In this document: in pieces, positions 47,092-61,036 of the stretch | Numbering within the stretch: the stretch's first letter is position 1 | How the letters are laid out: each line of letters starts with the position of its first letter | Assembly: GCA_019914995.1 (NCBI GenBank) | Contig: CM034126.1 | Span: 8,933,001 to 8,997,000, forward strand | DNA length: 64,000 bases | Source of the DNA: Acanthochlamys bracteata | Taxonomy: Eukaryota > Streptophyta > Magnoliopsida > Pandanales > Velloziaceae | Direction of reading: 5' to 3' | Translations under genes and position numbers: made by a program | The notes under the pieces: generated by a model | The model's database searches: none | What the model saw: only the letters and a program-made list of their open reading frames with translations | Told to the model about the DNA's origin: nothing

Positions 47092-50000
47092 GTTAATTTT
47101 TATTACAAATACGGTTGTGTGCCTGATGGTACTTTAGTACAGCGAAATATTTGGCATAACTAAAATCATACAATCCAAGTTGAAATATTAGAGATGAATG
47201 AGACAATCATACAAATAAAAGAATTTACATTTCAAAAAATAAGAAAATTTTCAGGGTATTGTGGTCACACCAAGAGATAATCACTAAGATGCGAGATTGT
47301 AATGTTGTCTTATAAACTGGCGCTCTTTGTCAAATACTCAAGTGTTTTGTTTGTAATATAATACTTTTCACAATTCAAACACTTTGCAACACAATGAACA
47401 TCTAGAGTTTCCTTGATGTGTATGAAGAACTCTCTTGATAGTTATCCAGTACTATTGTCTGAATTCATCATGTCTACTCGTGTACATACCATATCATATA
47501 TAAGGCTTCCCACTGTATATATATATGGTATCCAAAATATCTTCATCTTCTTCTTATCTTTGTTAGGATATCCTAAAAAAATAATTTGAGACTAATATAT
47601 AAAGAGGTTGTTAAATATTCCTGCAAGATTAACTCAAGAGGGGAGGGATGAATTGAGTTAGTTTATACAAATTTTCGTTAAGTTTGTTATCCTATTGGAT
47701 CCTACTAGCAGTGAGCTAACAGCCGGCTGTGTCAATACTGTAACCTGCAGACAAAGAGAGTTAGAGTGGTTACTGACATAAGTGACAAAGAGTAGTGCTC
47801 AGGGTATTTAACGTGGTTCGGCAAAACCCCTTTGCCTACATCCACGGTCGCTCTATCACCAGAGCCAAAGCTTCACTAGACCTTTAATAAGCTACAAATA
47901 CACCTAGAGCGAAGTGCTTCGCCAAGCACACATACTCTACCGGGTTTCTTCGCCAAGACAATCCCTGACAGCCTCTTGGACACGCCTGTCCCCCTGGCTG
48001 ATTTGCTAGCACTATTACAAGGTCTAAGAGCTTACACCAAGCTCTACCTGAGCTTCCTTTACCGGTGCCTACAGCACCACCTTTACACTGTCAGTAACAA
48101 GTTACAAGAAAATAAATAAGGATTGAGCGCATGATTTATCTCATGAATATTAAGTGTTCATGATGTGATTCAGATGAGATGATCGGATAGGTTGCTGAGA
48201 GAGATTTCTTCAGTATGATTTGCAGCAAGATTTGTTTGTGTGGAGTAGTAGAGTTCGTGTCCAGCAGCACGCTTCGTTTGTGTAGAGTGGTAGAGTTCTT
48301 GTATATCTCTGTTTTGTTTATGTTCTTTCTACCTCTGTTTTTCTTGTATGCTTTCTCCACTTCTGGTTTCTTGTGTTCTCTCTATTTCTCCATCACGTTT
48401 TCTCGTTGTTGTGACTCCCTTTTTATAAAACATCTTTTCTGTGCAGGAGCTGTTGAGGAACGTTGCTGTTGGCGCTCGGTTTTTCACGTGAGAGAGGAAG
48501 TGGTGTTGTCCAGTGGTTCTTCAGCTGTGTTTGTACAAAGTCTTCGTTGCATTGAATGCGTTGAAGAGATTTGAATTTGCTGCCAACGGTTGAAAGCTTA
48601 ATTCAGCTAAGCTTCTGTTTGAGTCTCGGTGAGCTGATGAGTTGATATGGCATGTCCTTAATAAATACAATGCAGGTTGACTGCTTGACTGATCAAAGAC
48701 TTTGCCTACTTTCTTTCCTTAATTATTGAGCTTCCCTTTTATGTGAAAGTGAAGATGATTTTAGCTCTTGTAAATTTTCTGTTTGAAATGCTTCAGTCCG
48801 TTGTGAGTGCAGGTGATTTTTGAAAGCAAGGGAAACTTCGTTGCCGTTGAGCACAAGGATCTGTCCCCCAACAGCAAGTTCTTATGCTTGATGAGCCAAA
48901 CAAATGATCAGTAATGTGGCCGTGGCGCCCTCGTCCCGTATCTTTGTCCTCATCCCGCTTGAAAGAGTAGCATAGCAGATTAGGTTGTTATATGGCGGGG
49001 CATCCTCTCGTCCTCTGTCTTTGTTCTCTGTCCCTGCTTGAGCGATCGATGACTCACCGACCGTGATGTGGCTGTGGCATCTGTCCCCGTGTCTTTGTCC
49101 TCTGTCCAATGTAGTAGCACAAAGATTGGTCATATGATGGCTGTTCTTGTCTGCTGTAAATTAAATGATCTTGTTTGTCTAATCCTGTAGAACTTGTTTT
49201 CAGATTATTAGTCTTATATAAATCATAGTTCTTAATTCTTTGTTATCATCAAAATTATCCTTGTAATTCCAATAGAGGTTGATACCGACTTACTTGTATG
49301 CATGCTAAACCATTACAATACCTTCCTCTCATGTAGCCAGTTTGAAGTAGTCATACTTTTTATTGTCTTTATCTCGTCATATTTGTATTCTAAAAATCTT
49401 GTTTGTCAGACCAAAGTCCTTTGTATCAAATTCACTGGCAAGTTGAGCTTTCAATTTTTTTTGATACATTTCATGCTTTTGGCTCGCCACAACCATATTA
49501 TCTATATAAAGCAGCAAGAGGACATATTCACCTCCATCAAGCTATTTAATGTAACTATGTAAGCATAAGAGTTCGAAACCAAGTTCTAACTATGTAACTA
49601 TGTTTAATTTGACTAACTAGCAAACCAAGTTCTCTTTACTTACCTCGACATAGCATTATGTCTGGACTATATATGTCACTCTTCTAACTACATATAAGCA
49701 TACCATCTTCAAGTCGAGTTACTCAAGGTAGACCTTTGATGATGCACATAATGTCAATATCACAAGACGAATGCATCCTTTCTTCGATGCTATCTTTTTC
49801 TTTCGAAGGGATGGGGTTGGGGTCTATAATAATCTATTTTAGAGTATGGTCGGGAACAACTCCTAAGTTAATTAAGGACCAAACATTGGAACCTCATAGG
49901 TAAGCCAAACGTACAAAGGAGCAAGTGGAGGCCCCCTTTTTATCCACTATCACCGGAGAGAAGATTTCATCAAAGCCAATTTTTTCTTTCTATGCTTAGC

Positions 50001-53000
50001 CTTTTACAACCAATCGATCACGATGCTATTCTACTTGATCATTGCTACCATGTTTGATTTTGAAGACCCACTTATTACCCATAGCTTTATGGCCTTGAGG
50101 AAGTAATACTAATTTCCAAATCTCATTCTTGTGAAGTGCGTCAATATTTTCTTGTATAGCCTCCATCTAACGGGTAGCATTCGGACTATCCTGTGTTTTT
50201 TTAAGAGTAGTTGGCTCTCCTTCTTCAGGAAAAATACGATATGCAAGATTAGGCATAAGCTCTAAACAATAATCTGCATACCTATTATGTGCTTTCTTTT
50301 TGCGAGTTAAACACCTAAGGGATGAATTTTGAAAAACTTCTTTCTAATGCCCATTTCTTGGTTCATGTACAAATTTTGAGTCTTCTCTTCATATTCTATC
50401 TCCTCCGGACTAATCGCGGTCACTTTCTAAGCAAGTCTTGGTTTCTAATGACATTCCTAATGACATCATCTTCTTTCGTTCTCCTTTGCAGCTGGTTCTC
50501 TACACTAATCACATTTCTAATCAAGAAAACCTTAAGAACAGTTGGATCTCATAAGCGATATCTATCTCATGTTCAACATATCCCAAAATATGTATTTTTT
50601 GAACTTTGTATCTAATTTAGATCTCTCCGGTTATTTATACATTACAAATAGCGAACAATCAAACATATAAAACAAAAAATAATCAACAATATTACTTGTT
50701 CACAATTGCGTTAGCACTTTTACCCAATAGCAGTTTAAAGAATACAAATCAATACATAACAAGTTGTCTTGACTGCTATGCAAAAAGAGTTAGAACCAGT
50801 CTCCTTAACTGTAGCTCTTACCTTCTCAAGTAATATCCTACTAAATTCTTCTGCAACTCCATTCTGCTATGGAGTATAAGGCAAAGTGGGCTGTCGCTTG
50901 TTCACTTCCACTAAGAAAATAAAGAGCTCTTCATTATTGTATTCTCCAAAATTGTCCGAACTTAGGACACTTCATCCTACTGCTAAAATCAAGTTTCACC
51001 GAGCTAAAAGAACTTGAACAAACAAAAACTTCTAACTTTTTGGAATTAGATACAACCAGTTTTTTTTAGAAAAATTATAAATGTTATTAGATACTTTGCG
51101 CTTCCAGTGAAAGTTGCGACAATTCTCATACATCGAGTGAATTTATTCAAGAACTGCTTTGGCACTAAATAATGACCTTCCAAACTTCCTACCATGCTGA
51201 TGCTTTCGGGTAACACACTCTTCACAAAATGACAACTTAACCTCAGATACTTTTGAAAAAAGTTTCATATCACAAAAGATTTTAAAACCACACTTCAAAA
51301 TGTGACCCAACTTCAAGTGTCACATTCTACTTACCTACTCTAAACTAGTACTAGATGCCACCGTTCTATTTTCATTTGAAAGTGGCACCCCAAGCATTTG
51401 GTACAAACTGACCAATCTTCTTCGCCCTTAAAATTTTTTACTCTTCTTGAATTACCTTCATAGTACCACCTTTTATCTAGGTCTTGTAATCAATATCATC
51501 GAATTATCTTAAAAAAATAGCAAACTTTTAGTTAGGCCTAGCATAGGGGTATCTTACTGATAAAACAAATCCTTCCATCTTCTCTCTCGAGCATGATGGA
51601 ACCAACTCTAATAACTATCAAGGTTTGGCGGTTTACCATCCGTACGTTATCTAAAGAAATATTTTCATACCAATGAAACTAATCCATTCTGGATGTTATG
51701 TGACAAAATGCTCCCAGACATCAAAAATTTGGTCCTATCTTCTGTAGCTATTGTAATTTCGCCAACTAGAACCTCGCCATCATTTGAATTATCTGCCACA
51801 TAGCTTGAGGATTAGAGGCCTATGTATCTCCTCTCTTGGTCAAGGATTTCCACTCATCCTTATAATGCCTAAGTTTTACGCAAGCAAAATACTTCACTTG
51901 CTGTTTATTCTTTTTTTGTTGTCCACTACTTGAAGATTCTCTTTCTTTCTTATCCGTACTAATAGCAAAACCTCCGGTTGCTGTAGTTCAGACACAATAT
52001 CAAGTTTGTCCTTGTGATGACTTACTTTTTCAAGAAAAGCTGCTACAGTATCTTAATAGACAAGTGACTTTAAATCGCTTTTTCTTATTTTGATTTAAAC
52101 AACTTGATCATAAGAATTTGAAAGATTTTGGAGTAAAATCAAGACATGATCATCAGTCTATATCTTCTTCTCTATAGCTATCGATTGAGAGAAAAATAAA
52201 TTCTATTGCACTAACATGATCAGCCACTGAAGATATCTCGTCATGCGAAGAGAATACAAACTTCATATCAAGAATACGACATATTGTCTAGACTTCTTGG
52301 CGTACACTTTTTAAGCTTTTTTTAAATATCTTTTGTTCTGAACACTAAATAGTACATGATCGACAAGAGTAAGATGAAGATTTGTCATTGCATTCATATC
52401 CATCTTTGGCCATATATCGTCCAGCATATAGTATGATAATCCTACCTTGCGACAAAGCAATTTTATTTAGCTAGAATTGCCAAAACTATCACCCTTCAAA
52501 TGGGTAGTTGCTTCCATTTAAATTTTCAATTTAAAACGTGTTTGTCATTAAAAAAAATGTAAATGTTGGTACTACATGTTGAAAGTATGATTATGTGCCC
52601 GAACGGTGATTTAGTATAGTAAAAGTTTGGCACGCAATAGGTCTTACAATCCAAGTTGAGATAATAAAGATAAATGAAATAATCACACAAATATAAAGAT
52701 GTCATGACAAAAACAAAAACACATATACGGTGGTGTAGTCATAAAAAGAAAAGATCATTATACGACGAGATTATAATATTGGCTTACAAACTGGCACTTT
52801 TTGTCAAACACTAAAAGTATTTTCTTACTTGCTTTCTTCCTACAAATCTCACTTATTTGCGACATATTTCTAAGATGATGGAATGGTAGATAATCTTCCT
52901 TTAATAGCTAGTTTACTTGAATAACTAACTTTCCTAAGTAACTATTCAACTTGGTACTCAGCTCCTTGGCATCGGTTTGTTTGCATAACTTTTCCATATT

Positions 53001-53060
53001 AGTAGAATACAATAACTATCCAAAGGAAAGAATCAGATCATAACTACCTCATGCTTTTTT
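47092..53060 (-). mobile_element. Old Copia retrotransposon, minus strand, with nested solo LTR (fossil)
   Basis: Diverged direct repeats at about 47092-47580 and 52579-53060 share a common order of blocks (gtgtgccngatgg, acaatccaagttgaaat, aaactggc-ctttttgtcaaa) and serve as its LTRs. Between them, read on the minus strand, lie parts in Copia order: gag with a zinc-knuckle-like stretch at about 51.85-52.5 kb, integrase at about 50.8-51.3 kb (PYTP-QNGVAE), and reverse transcriptase at about 49.3-50.25 kb (NKWVFKIKHG; LLLLYIDNM). A SIRE-like solo LTR (47609-49274) sits between the reverse transcriptase and the 3' LTR. The element is broken throughout (many breaks), and its LTRs are far more diverged than those of the element at 1808-8111, so it is much older. 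Confidence 0.8.
47609..49274 (-). mobile_element. SIRE-like Copia solo LTR, copy 2 (nested)
   Basis: A 1666 bp unit that begins TGTTAAATATTC and ends CCAATA, with a perfect 5 bp duplication GAGGT at 47604-47608 and 49275-49279. It aligns end to end with copies 1 and 3 but is the most diverged of the three. It contains the cgtggttcggcaaaa motif at about 47813. No internal region remains. Confidence 0.9.
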
Positions 53061-55640
53061 ATCCATTATGTATTTTCTGTCCATAGATAACACAACAGTT
53101 ACGTTGGACTAAATGGTGGACTACTACCATCTACTTATGAATTGTTTTTTAAAAATCTCATAAAAAAATGGCTTTACATCTTACAGTTTTAAACATTTAG
53201 TTAGAAATTTGAGTATCAATTCTTCTTCTACTTGTAAATTATGAACTTAACGATCTATCCTCTATCAGAAGAACTTAGTAATAATTTACATATCCAAGTT
53301 ATAAAAGATCTTTGAGTCTTGAATAATTCAAATTTTTGTTTAATAACTATGTATAAATTAATATAGAAAACATGAATATACTATATTTGCTCTATTACTA
53401 AAACTTTTGCTCAAAAGTATTGTAGTTATATTCAAAATACACTTTTATATATACATAACTTTTTCTTTTATGGGGAAAAGTTAGAGGATATATCAAATTC
53501 TTTGTTTTGTTGAAAATAGATATATCACACAATCATCTCTACGAGTTTTATTTTATTAAACAAAAAATCCAATCAGCCACAATGAATATTTGTTTTCTTA
53601 CATGTCCTTTCTTGAAACAAATCTACACCTTTTTTAGCTTTGGGTCACTTTATCTACTTCTTTATTACTATCTCTTATATTTATTCTTAGTGTATCCATA
53701 CAAACCTTATTCTCAGTGGAATTTTATGTCTACGTAATCTCAAATTAAATGCTTCATATATGAAATACTTTCTCTTGATATAATACTTAGTTTAAATAAG
53801 GAAGAATTTGTTATCATCGTAAAGGATTTCACTAAGTTCTCTTGAAAGTTCTTTCCCCTCACATAGTGCACATCTTTCAAAGAGATTTATTTTTTATTTG
53901 CTTTCATTTATTGAAAGCACATTTTCACTTAGCCAACACTTTTATTTTTTTATAAACATGTTAGATTACCTACAACCAATAATTTTTCTATCTCTTTCCT
54001 TTTGGTCATCACAAAAGGAATATTACCTCTGATGGCTAGATTTGTATTACCTCTATATGACTTCTTCTACTGTGCTTGATAGACTCTTCAGATTCATATT
54101 CTGCCGAATATTTTTCCTTCATGGTTGATTTCTATATCAACAGATTATACCTTTCTCGACAGAAAATTAGATTCATAAAATGCGGCAAGTATTGACAAGT
54201 GATTATAAAATCAAATATCTAATGAAATTTTCAATACCATTTTAACATATAGAAAACATTCATAATGTACAACTCTTTCAAGCATAACTCAAACTAGCAA
54301 TTTTGATTCAACAAAAATAGAACATAATTAAAAGCTTAGTGAATTGTCAAAATTAACTTGTATTTTAAAAACTCAAATCAAATTCTCAATGTATACAAAT
54401 TAATGAGATAATGTACAAAATGAATATACAAAAAAAGAGCGTTTGGTTATAGCTATTGACTTGTAGTTTACTATTTTTACCTTTAGGAGACAATTTTTTT
54501 ATGAAGTATGCCAAATAATTTCTTTCGTATTGATCATTTTTCTGATTTTGTAGTCTTGGACTGATAGAGATTTTTCAGTAAACTGCTTTTACAAATTTCT
54601 TCTAACAGCACACTTGAATCTTTATTATTGAGACCAATTATTAATCTATATAGTTCTTTCTTTCGCAAATACATGATGGGTCTTCAATATGTCTTTCATA
54701 TTACTTCCTGTAGAGAATAACACTATATGCAAGAGAAGCATTACATATTCTTTTTTTACCACATAATAGGTCCTGTACTTCACAAAGATAAATATGTTTT
54801 TCTATAGATCATAATTCATATTATCAAGACTTAAGGACTTCTCCCCCTTAGTAAGTGCCTTCTTTTGTTATTGACACATTTATCATCTCTTAACTCTAAT
54901 GGGAGACCTGCATATAGTAGGTTAATGCAAAAGCTTTTTTATTTTTTTACTGATACTATGTTGACTTCAATAGTATGCTTCACTTCAGTTTCGAAGATAC
55001 TCTCTTTTCAGTATTTGTTGGCAGTAATAGTTTATACTTCCCCTTGGCATATGCACACATCCTTACTAATTTTTCTCAATTGTTTTGCTCTTACATTGGT
55101 TATAAGATCTGCAAGACATATATTTGTCCATAATATACAATCAAAAATATAGTTAGTAGAAATTCATTAGAGAAAGTAGATGATGATATCTAGTGTATCA
55201 GTGGTGTATAGAGATTCCTGCATAAGGAGATGTTAGCATAGGACATTTTTAGCAATTTTCTAAATCAAGCATTTTTTAAGTAAATATCCTCCATATCCAC
55301 AATCTCTTTTTCAATATGTGTTCAATTATAAAACCTTTTCTTTGCACGAAAACATGAGCTGTCAGTGACATTAATAATAGTACTGCAAAGGATGTCGATG
55401 CAAGATTAGCAGTACATAACCTTCCTCTAGCATACATGCTGTAGATCCTGAAATTGATTCATTAGTTCTCAAAGACATACATTTTACAAGAAAATAATAC
55501 TTTCATTTTTTTCATTTTGATTTCATAAGCTTTGACTCTTGGTATGTTTCTTTTCTTAGTGATTTAGCATTTGACAATCAACATGTTCCATATGAAAAAT
55601 CATTTATTGGTACTGGACTGTACTGTCGGACTATATGTAA
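53061..55640. other. AT-rich repeat-like sequence, not assignable
   Basis: No intact gene. Some minus-strand stretches near 53.8-54.1 kb (ISLKDVHYV) and a purine tract near 54.84 kb (read on the minus strand as aagggggagaag) hint at another retroelement, but nothing can be bounded. Confidence 0.35.
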
Positions 55641-58600
55641 GACAAACTCATTATCTGTAATCTATATATATCGATACGTGTAAACCCTAATATTCATTCA
55701 TTTGTAAACCCTAATATTCATTCATTCACTCATAATATTCAATTATATTGTCATACATTTATTAATTGTTTCATAGTATCAGAGCTAAGTTTATTCTGTA
55801 ATTTCTTTCAACATCAGATATATATTTTCTTCATTCAATCTATCCTTTATTTCATCAATTTCAAATTTTTTTTCATCCACACCTTTTTTCTACAGTAAAA
55901 GAAAAACATATCATCAAAATTCTAGTTATCGCCATCGCCACTGCATCTTCAATCGTTGCCCATTTTGGCCGTCACCAACGTAGCCGCATCTTCAGTCACA
56001 ACCCATTCCCGTTGCTGCCATAGACTTTATCTCTATTCACCGGATTCGTTTGCTATCACCAAATTCATCACTGATCTTCATCGCTGCTAGAATCATCTCC
56101 AGCAGCACCTGCTCCACTAGATTTGATCTCCTCACTTGTCTGTTGCCACTCATTGATTTGCCGGATTATCGTATTTGATCTACCGTTACCACTCACCATC
56201 GTCTCATCGCGTCGTGTCTACCACTATGGCCGCTGCTGACTTCTAGAGCTTGGAAACCCACCCGGCCCGAAGTAGGAGCCCCTCCCGGTTAATTTTTCAA
56301 AATCTTTTTTAAATGATACCTTCATTTGAATCATTTCAGGACTTTCTACTAATATCCATTGATATTTCTTTAAGTACTGTTAATGATTGGGTTGAATTGG
56401 CTGCTTTGGTTAGAACTAGTCTTTATAGACTTCGTCCTCTTGGTCATCTACATGGCTCTATTCAGCGTCCACCCTCATAATCAGATGATACATCTTTTGA
56501 GATCAAGAATAATATTCGTATTGCGTAGGACATTTGGGACGATCATGATGAGCGAATTCTTACATTCATCATTGCATCTGTTGATCGATCTCTTCGTCCA
56601 CATCTCGAAGACATTGCGATTGCTGCATTATTAAGGGAGATTTTGACTATTCCGTTTGTCTAGTTAAATTGTGCTAGAGAGTATCAACTTCTCATAGAGA
56701 CTTAGGCTGCTAGATAGGATGATCGCAATATTCAAGAGTTCGCTACACTAATGAGACGTTATTGACGCGAGCTCTTGAAGCTTGAAGGTTTTGCCTGTGC
56801 CTGCCACAAGCTTCGTATCTGTTATGAATGTCGTCAATTTCATAATTTTCTTGTGGCTTTGCGTCAAGAGTTTCAGACGGTGAGTGATCGTATAATATAG
56901 GTCAAGATGCTGTCAGTTCTGAGCCTATTGCCGAGGAGACTCGCTTCCGGTCTCTTTCGATGATGGGTTTTACCTTGACTTCTAGTTCAACTACAATTTT
57001 TACTGCTTCTTTATGCACTCCATCTTCCACTTCGGGAGGGGTTAATGCTTGTAGTTGAAGGAATTCTTCCATCATCCTCAGCAATCTAATTTTTTTTTTA
57101 CTCATTGCAAGAAATCAGGCCACACTGTGGATGATTGTTTTCAGATTCACCTACATTTACTTATTCAAAATATCGGGAGAGGGAGCGAATAAAGACGAAA
57201 GATTCATGCACTACTCGCTTTCTTGTTGCTTAGGCGAATGTTATTGATGCCGCTCCTATCTCTCCGTCTATCAATAATAATTCAGCTAATATTCAACATC
57301 ACCTTATTCAAATAGAACTTCAGCTTCAGGGTCATTTTTGCTGCCTCATCTATCTTTACTTTTTTAGCCTCTCCTAATAAATCTTCCTCTTGAATTTAGA
57401 TTAGGTGCATCTCATCATATGACTTCTGATTTATTATTATTAACTGACACTACATCTTTACCACCAAACTTTTCATCTTTACATACTGCTGATGCTCTCA
57501 ACTGACAATCACTCAGTGTCGCTCTATTATTTCTGAATCTCTTAGTTTATCTTTTGTTCACATGTTTCTCATCTCACCCTACACTTAATTTCAGTCAATT
57601 CTTTTTATGAAAGTAGGCTTATTGTTGGTTTTTATGTCCTTACCTATTTTGCAGGATCCTCGTATTGATCAGACAATTGATCGTGCTCATAGAAAATAAC
57701 AACTGTATCACTTGGAGTATCTTCATCTTCCTTTTTATAATTCTTCAAAGCTTAGTTGTGCTGTTTTAGTTTTGTTTGCTGCTGACTTATGACATAAACG
57801 TTTAAGTGATATTAGCTGTAAGTTAGCAAAATATTTAGTTTTACTTTCAATCAAAATTTATCTAAAACTTGTCGTGCTCTTGATTGAGTCCATTCAATAT
57901 TTAGGGAGCAGCTCCAACTCCATATATGACTGGTTTTCTTTACTATGTGAGTTTAATTGATGATTTAACTCGTTATAATTAGATTTATCTTATTCGTTAT
58001 CGTTTTGATCTTTCTATTATATATAACACATTCAGTACTATAGTTCATACTCAGTTTAATACTAGGATTAATTTTTCGTTCTAATTGTGCTTGTGAATAT
58101 ACATCTTCTACCATGAGTTTCATCTTATAGTCCACGGTACTTTTTTCAACAATCTTATTCTTATACATCTGAACATAATAGAGTAGCGGAATGTAAACAT
58201 CGTCATATTTTTTAAATCGCTAGGTCTCTGTTGTTATCCCCTTCAATTCATCAAACATTTGCTCCTATTGTTTATATGACTAATGTTCGCATTCTATTAG
58301 TCGTCACTACTTTGTACGTCAGTGGTCTCTTTATCAGATGGATGTGAAGAATATTTTTCTTTATGGTACATTATTTGAAGTTATTTATATGCAGCCATCT
58401 CCAGGTCTTTCGACTCCGTCAGATCATGTATGTCGTTTTCGTCGTGCTATTTATGTACTCAAATAATCTTTTAGAATTTAGTTGAGTATTTTCGTTGAGC
58501 TATTACAGAGACAGATTTTCAAGAAAGTTCTAATGATCACTCATTTATGCGGTCATCATCAAAAGGACAGGTACTCATGTTATTGCATGTAAATGACATG

Positions 58601-59472
58601 ATTTTTTACAAGAAATGATACTGCAGGTATTGTAGCTACAAAAAAGTACCTTAATCAACAGTTTTAGATAAAGGATCTTAGATATTTGTGTTATTTTCTT
58701 GGATTGGAGATTGCGCAAAGTGTTAGATAAATTCTTATTTCATAGCAAAATTATACTTCTGATATTATTAAATATGTAGACTTATCTAATAGTCGGACGG
58801 TTAATACCTCGTTAGAGCTTCATGTAAAACTTCATCCTATATATGGTAAGCCTTTCATAGATCTTACTTTAGATGGCTAGTCGGTCAGCTTGTCTATCTT
58901 TGTATGATTAGGCTAGACATTTCTTATGCGATAAGTGTTGTCAGTCAATTTATTTCTACACTCCATCAGCACACTATAATGCTTTAATAAGGATTATTAG
59001 ATATCTTTAAAGCACTATTACTCGCTCTATTTTTATGTCTTCTAAATTCAATTAGAACCTTAGAGCTTTTACAAATACAAATTGGTTGGTGATCTCAACC
59101 ACTAAATGATTTGCCACAGGTTTCTGCTTATTTATTGATGATTCGGTGATTTCGTGGCGCGATAAGAAATAAGTCGTTGTTACTTGTTTTTCTACAGAAA
59201 CTGAGTATCAAGTTATGGTTGCTACCACAAGGGGATTGTTCATGTGCTAAGATTACTTACTGATATGAAGATTATATTTATACGAGATATTCCTCTTTAC
59301 TGTGACAATCGGAATGCTATTCAGATTTCAATCAATCCAGTTTTCCATGAGCGAATAAAACATATTGAAATTGACTATCACTTTGTCAGTAAGCATTGTC
59401 TGGCAAGTACTATTTTTTTACCATATGGGGCTTTTACTGATCAACTAGTAGATTTTTTTACAAAATCGCATC
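55640..59472 (+). mobile_element. Old Copia retrotransposon, plus strand, truncated by a SIRE-like insertion (fossil)
   Basis: A primer-site-like TAGTATCAGAGCT at 55774-55786 marks the end of a 5' LTR whose start I could not fix (somewhere near 55.64 kb). Parts then follow in order: gag about 56.3-57.2 kb with a zinc-knuckle-like HCKKSGHTVDDCF near 57.1 kb, weak integrase traces, reverse transcriptase about 58.33-58.75 kb (QMDVKNIFLYG; YFLGLEIAQ), and RNase H about 59.15-59.47 kb (YCDNRNAIQI; HIEIDYHFV). The third SIRE-like element interrupts it there; its remaining 3' end would lie beyond the window. It is broken, with many breaks, and is old. Confidence 0.8.
55679..55726 (+). repeat. Tandem duplication in the old 5' LTR
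   Basis: tgtaaaccctaatattcatt occurs twice in a row with a one- to two-base spacer, near 55679 and 55703. Confidence 0.7.
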
Positions 59473-61021
59473 TATTAGATATTCCTTCAAGATTAACTCA
59501 AGAGGGGAGGGGTGAATTGAGTTAGTCTATAAAAATTTTCGTTAAGTTTGTTATCCTACTGGCAGCGAGCTAACAGCCGGCTGTGTTAATGCTGTAACCT
59601 GCAGACAGAGAGAGTTAGAGTGGTTACTGACATAAGTAACAAAGAGTAGTGCTCAGGGTATTTAACGTGGTTCGGCAAAACCCCTTTGTCTACATCCACG
59701 GTCGCTCTATCACCAGAGCCAAAGCTTCACTAGACTTTTAATAAGCTACAAATACACCTAGAGCGAAGTGCTTCGCCAAGCACACATACTCTACCGGGTT
59801 TCTTCGCCAAGACAATCCCTAACAGCCTCCTGGACACGCCTGTCCCCCTGGCTGATTTGCTAGCACTATTACAAGGTCTAAGAGCTTACACCAAACTCTA
59901 CCTGAGCTTCCTTTACCGGTGCCTGCAGCACCACCTTTACACTGTCAGTAACAAGTTACAAGAAAATAAACAAGGATTGAGCGCAGGATCTATTTCATGA
60001 ATGTTAAGTGTTTATGATGTGATTCAGATGAGATGATCGGAGAGGTTACTGAGAGAGATTTCTTCAGTATGATTTGCAGCAAGATTTGTTTGTGTGAGTA
60101 GTGGAGTTTGTGTCCAGCAGCACGCTTCGTTTGTGTAGAGTGGTAGAGTTCTTGTATATCTTTGTTTTTGCTTGGGTTCTATCTATTTTTGTTTTCTTTA
60201 TGTTCTTTCTCTGTTTTTCTCTCTTTCTCCACCACGTTTCTTCGTTGCTGTGACTCCCTTCTTATAGAGTTTCTTTCCTGTGCAGGAGCCGTTGAAGAAC
60301 GTTGCTGTTGGCGCTCGGTTCTTCACGTCAGAGAGGAAGTGGTGTTGTCTAGTGGTCCTTCAGCTGTGTTTGTGCAAAGTCTTCGTTGCATTGAATGCGT
60401 TGTAGAAGTTTGTGCAAAGTCTTCGTTGCTAAGCTTCTGTCTGAGACTCGGTGAGATGATGAGTTGATACGGCATGTCCATAATAAATGCAGTGCAGGTT
60501 GACTGCTTTACTTGATCAAGGACTTTGACTGCTTTCTTTCCTTGATTATTGAGCTTTCCTTTTGTGTGAGATTGAAGATGATCTTAGCTCTTGTGAATCT
60601 TCTGTTTGAAATGCTTCAGTCTGTTGTGAATGCAGGTGATTTTTGAAGCAAGGGAAATTTCGTTGCCGTTGAACGTAAGGGTCTGTCTCGAAACAGAGAA
60701 GTCTTCTTATGCTTCAGTAGTCGAACAGCTGACTGAATTGTGGCTTTGGCATCCTCTGTCCCATATGCTATTCTCTGTCCCGCTTCGAGCAGTCGAGCAG
60801 CTGACTGTGATGTGGCTGTGGCATCCTCTGTCCCGTGTGCTGTCCTCTGTCCAGTATGTAGTAGCACAGCAGTTGGCTGTATGATGGCTGTTCTTGTCTG
60901 CTGTAAATTAAATGATCTTTGTTTGTCTAATCCTGCAGACTTGTTTTCAGATTATTAGTCTTATATAAATCATAGTTCTTAATTCTTTATTATCATCAAA
61001 ATTATCCTTATAATTCCAACA
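59473..61021 (-). repeat. 3' LTR of the SIRE-like element, copy 3
   Basis: A 1549 bp LTR, close to copy 1 (about four differences in the 260 bases I compared). In its own orientation it starts TGTTGGAATTATAAGG at 61021. Its far end at 59473 reads TATTAGAT where copy 1 has TGTTAGAT. The cgtggttcggcaaaa motif is at about 59668. Confidence 0.9.
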
Positions 61022-61036
61022 ATCTCCCCCTTTTTG
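61022..61036 (-). promoter_or_regulatory. Polypurine tract of the SIRE-like element
   Basis: On the minus strand, aaaaagggggagat directly precedes the 3' LTR. This AAAAAGGGGGAGATTG form is usual for SIRE-type elements, and it fixes the orientation of all three LTR copies. Confidence 0.85.

Noticed and set aside
53500-55152. Short plus-strand frames (53507-53737, 54865-55152) as genes
   Set aside because: Hydrophobic AT-driven sequence with no domain, typical of chance frames in AT-rich DNA.
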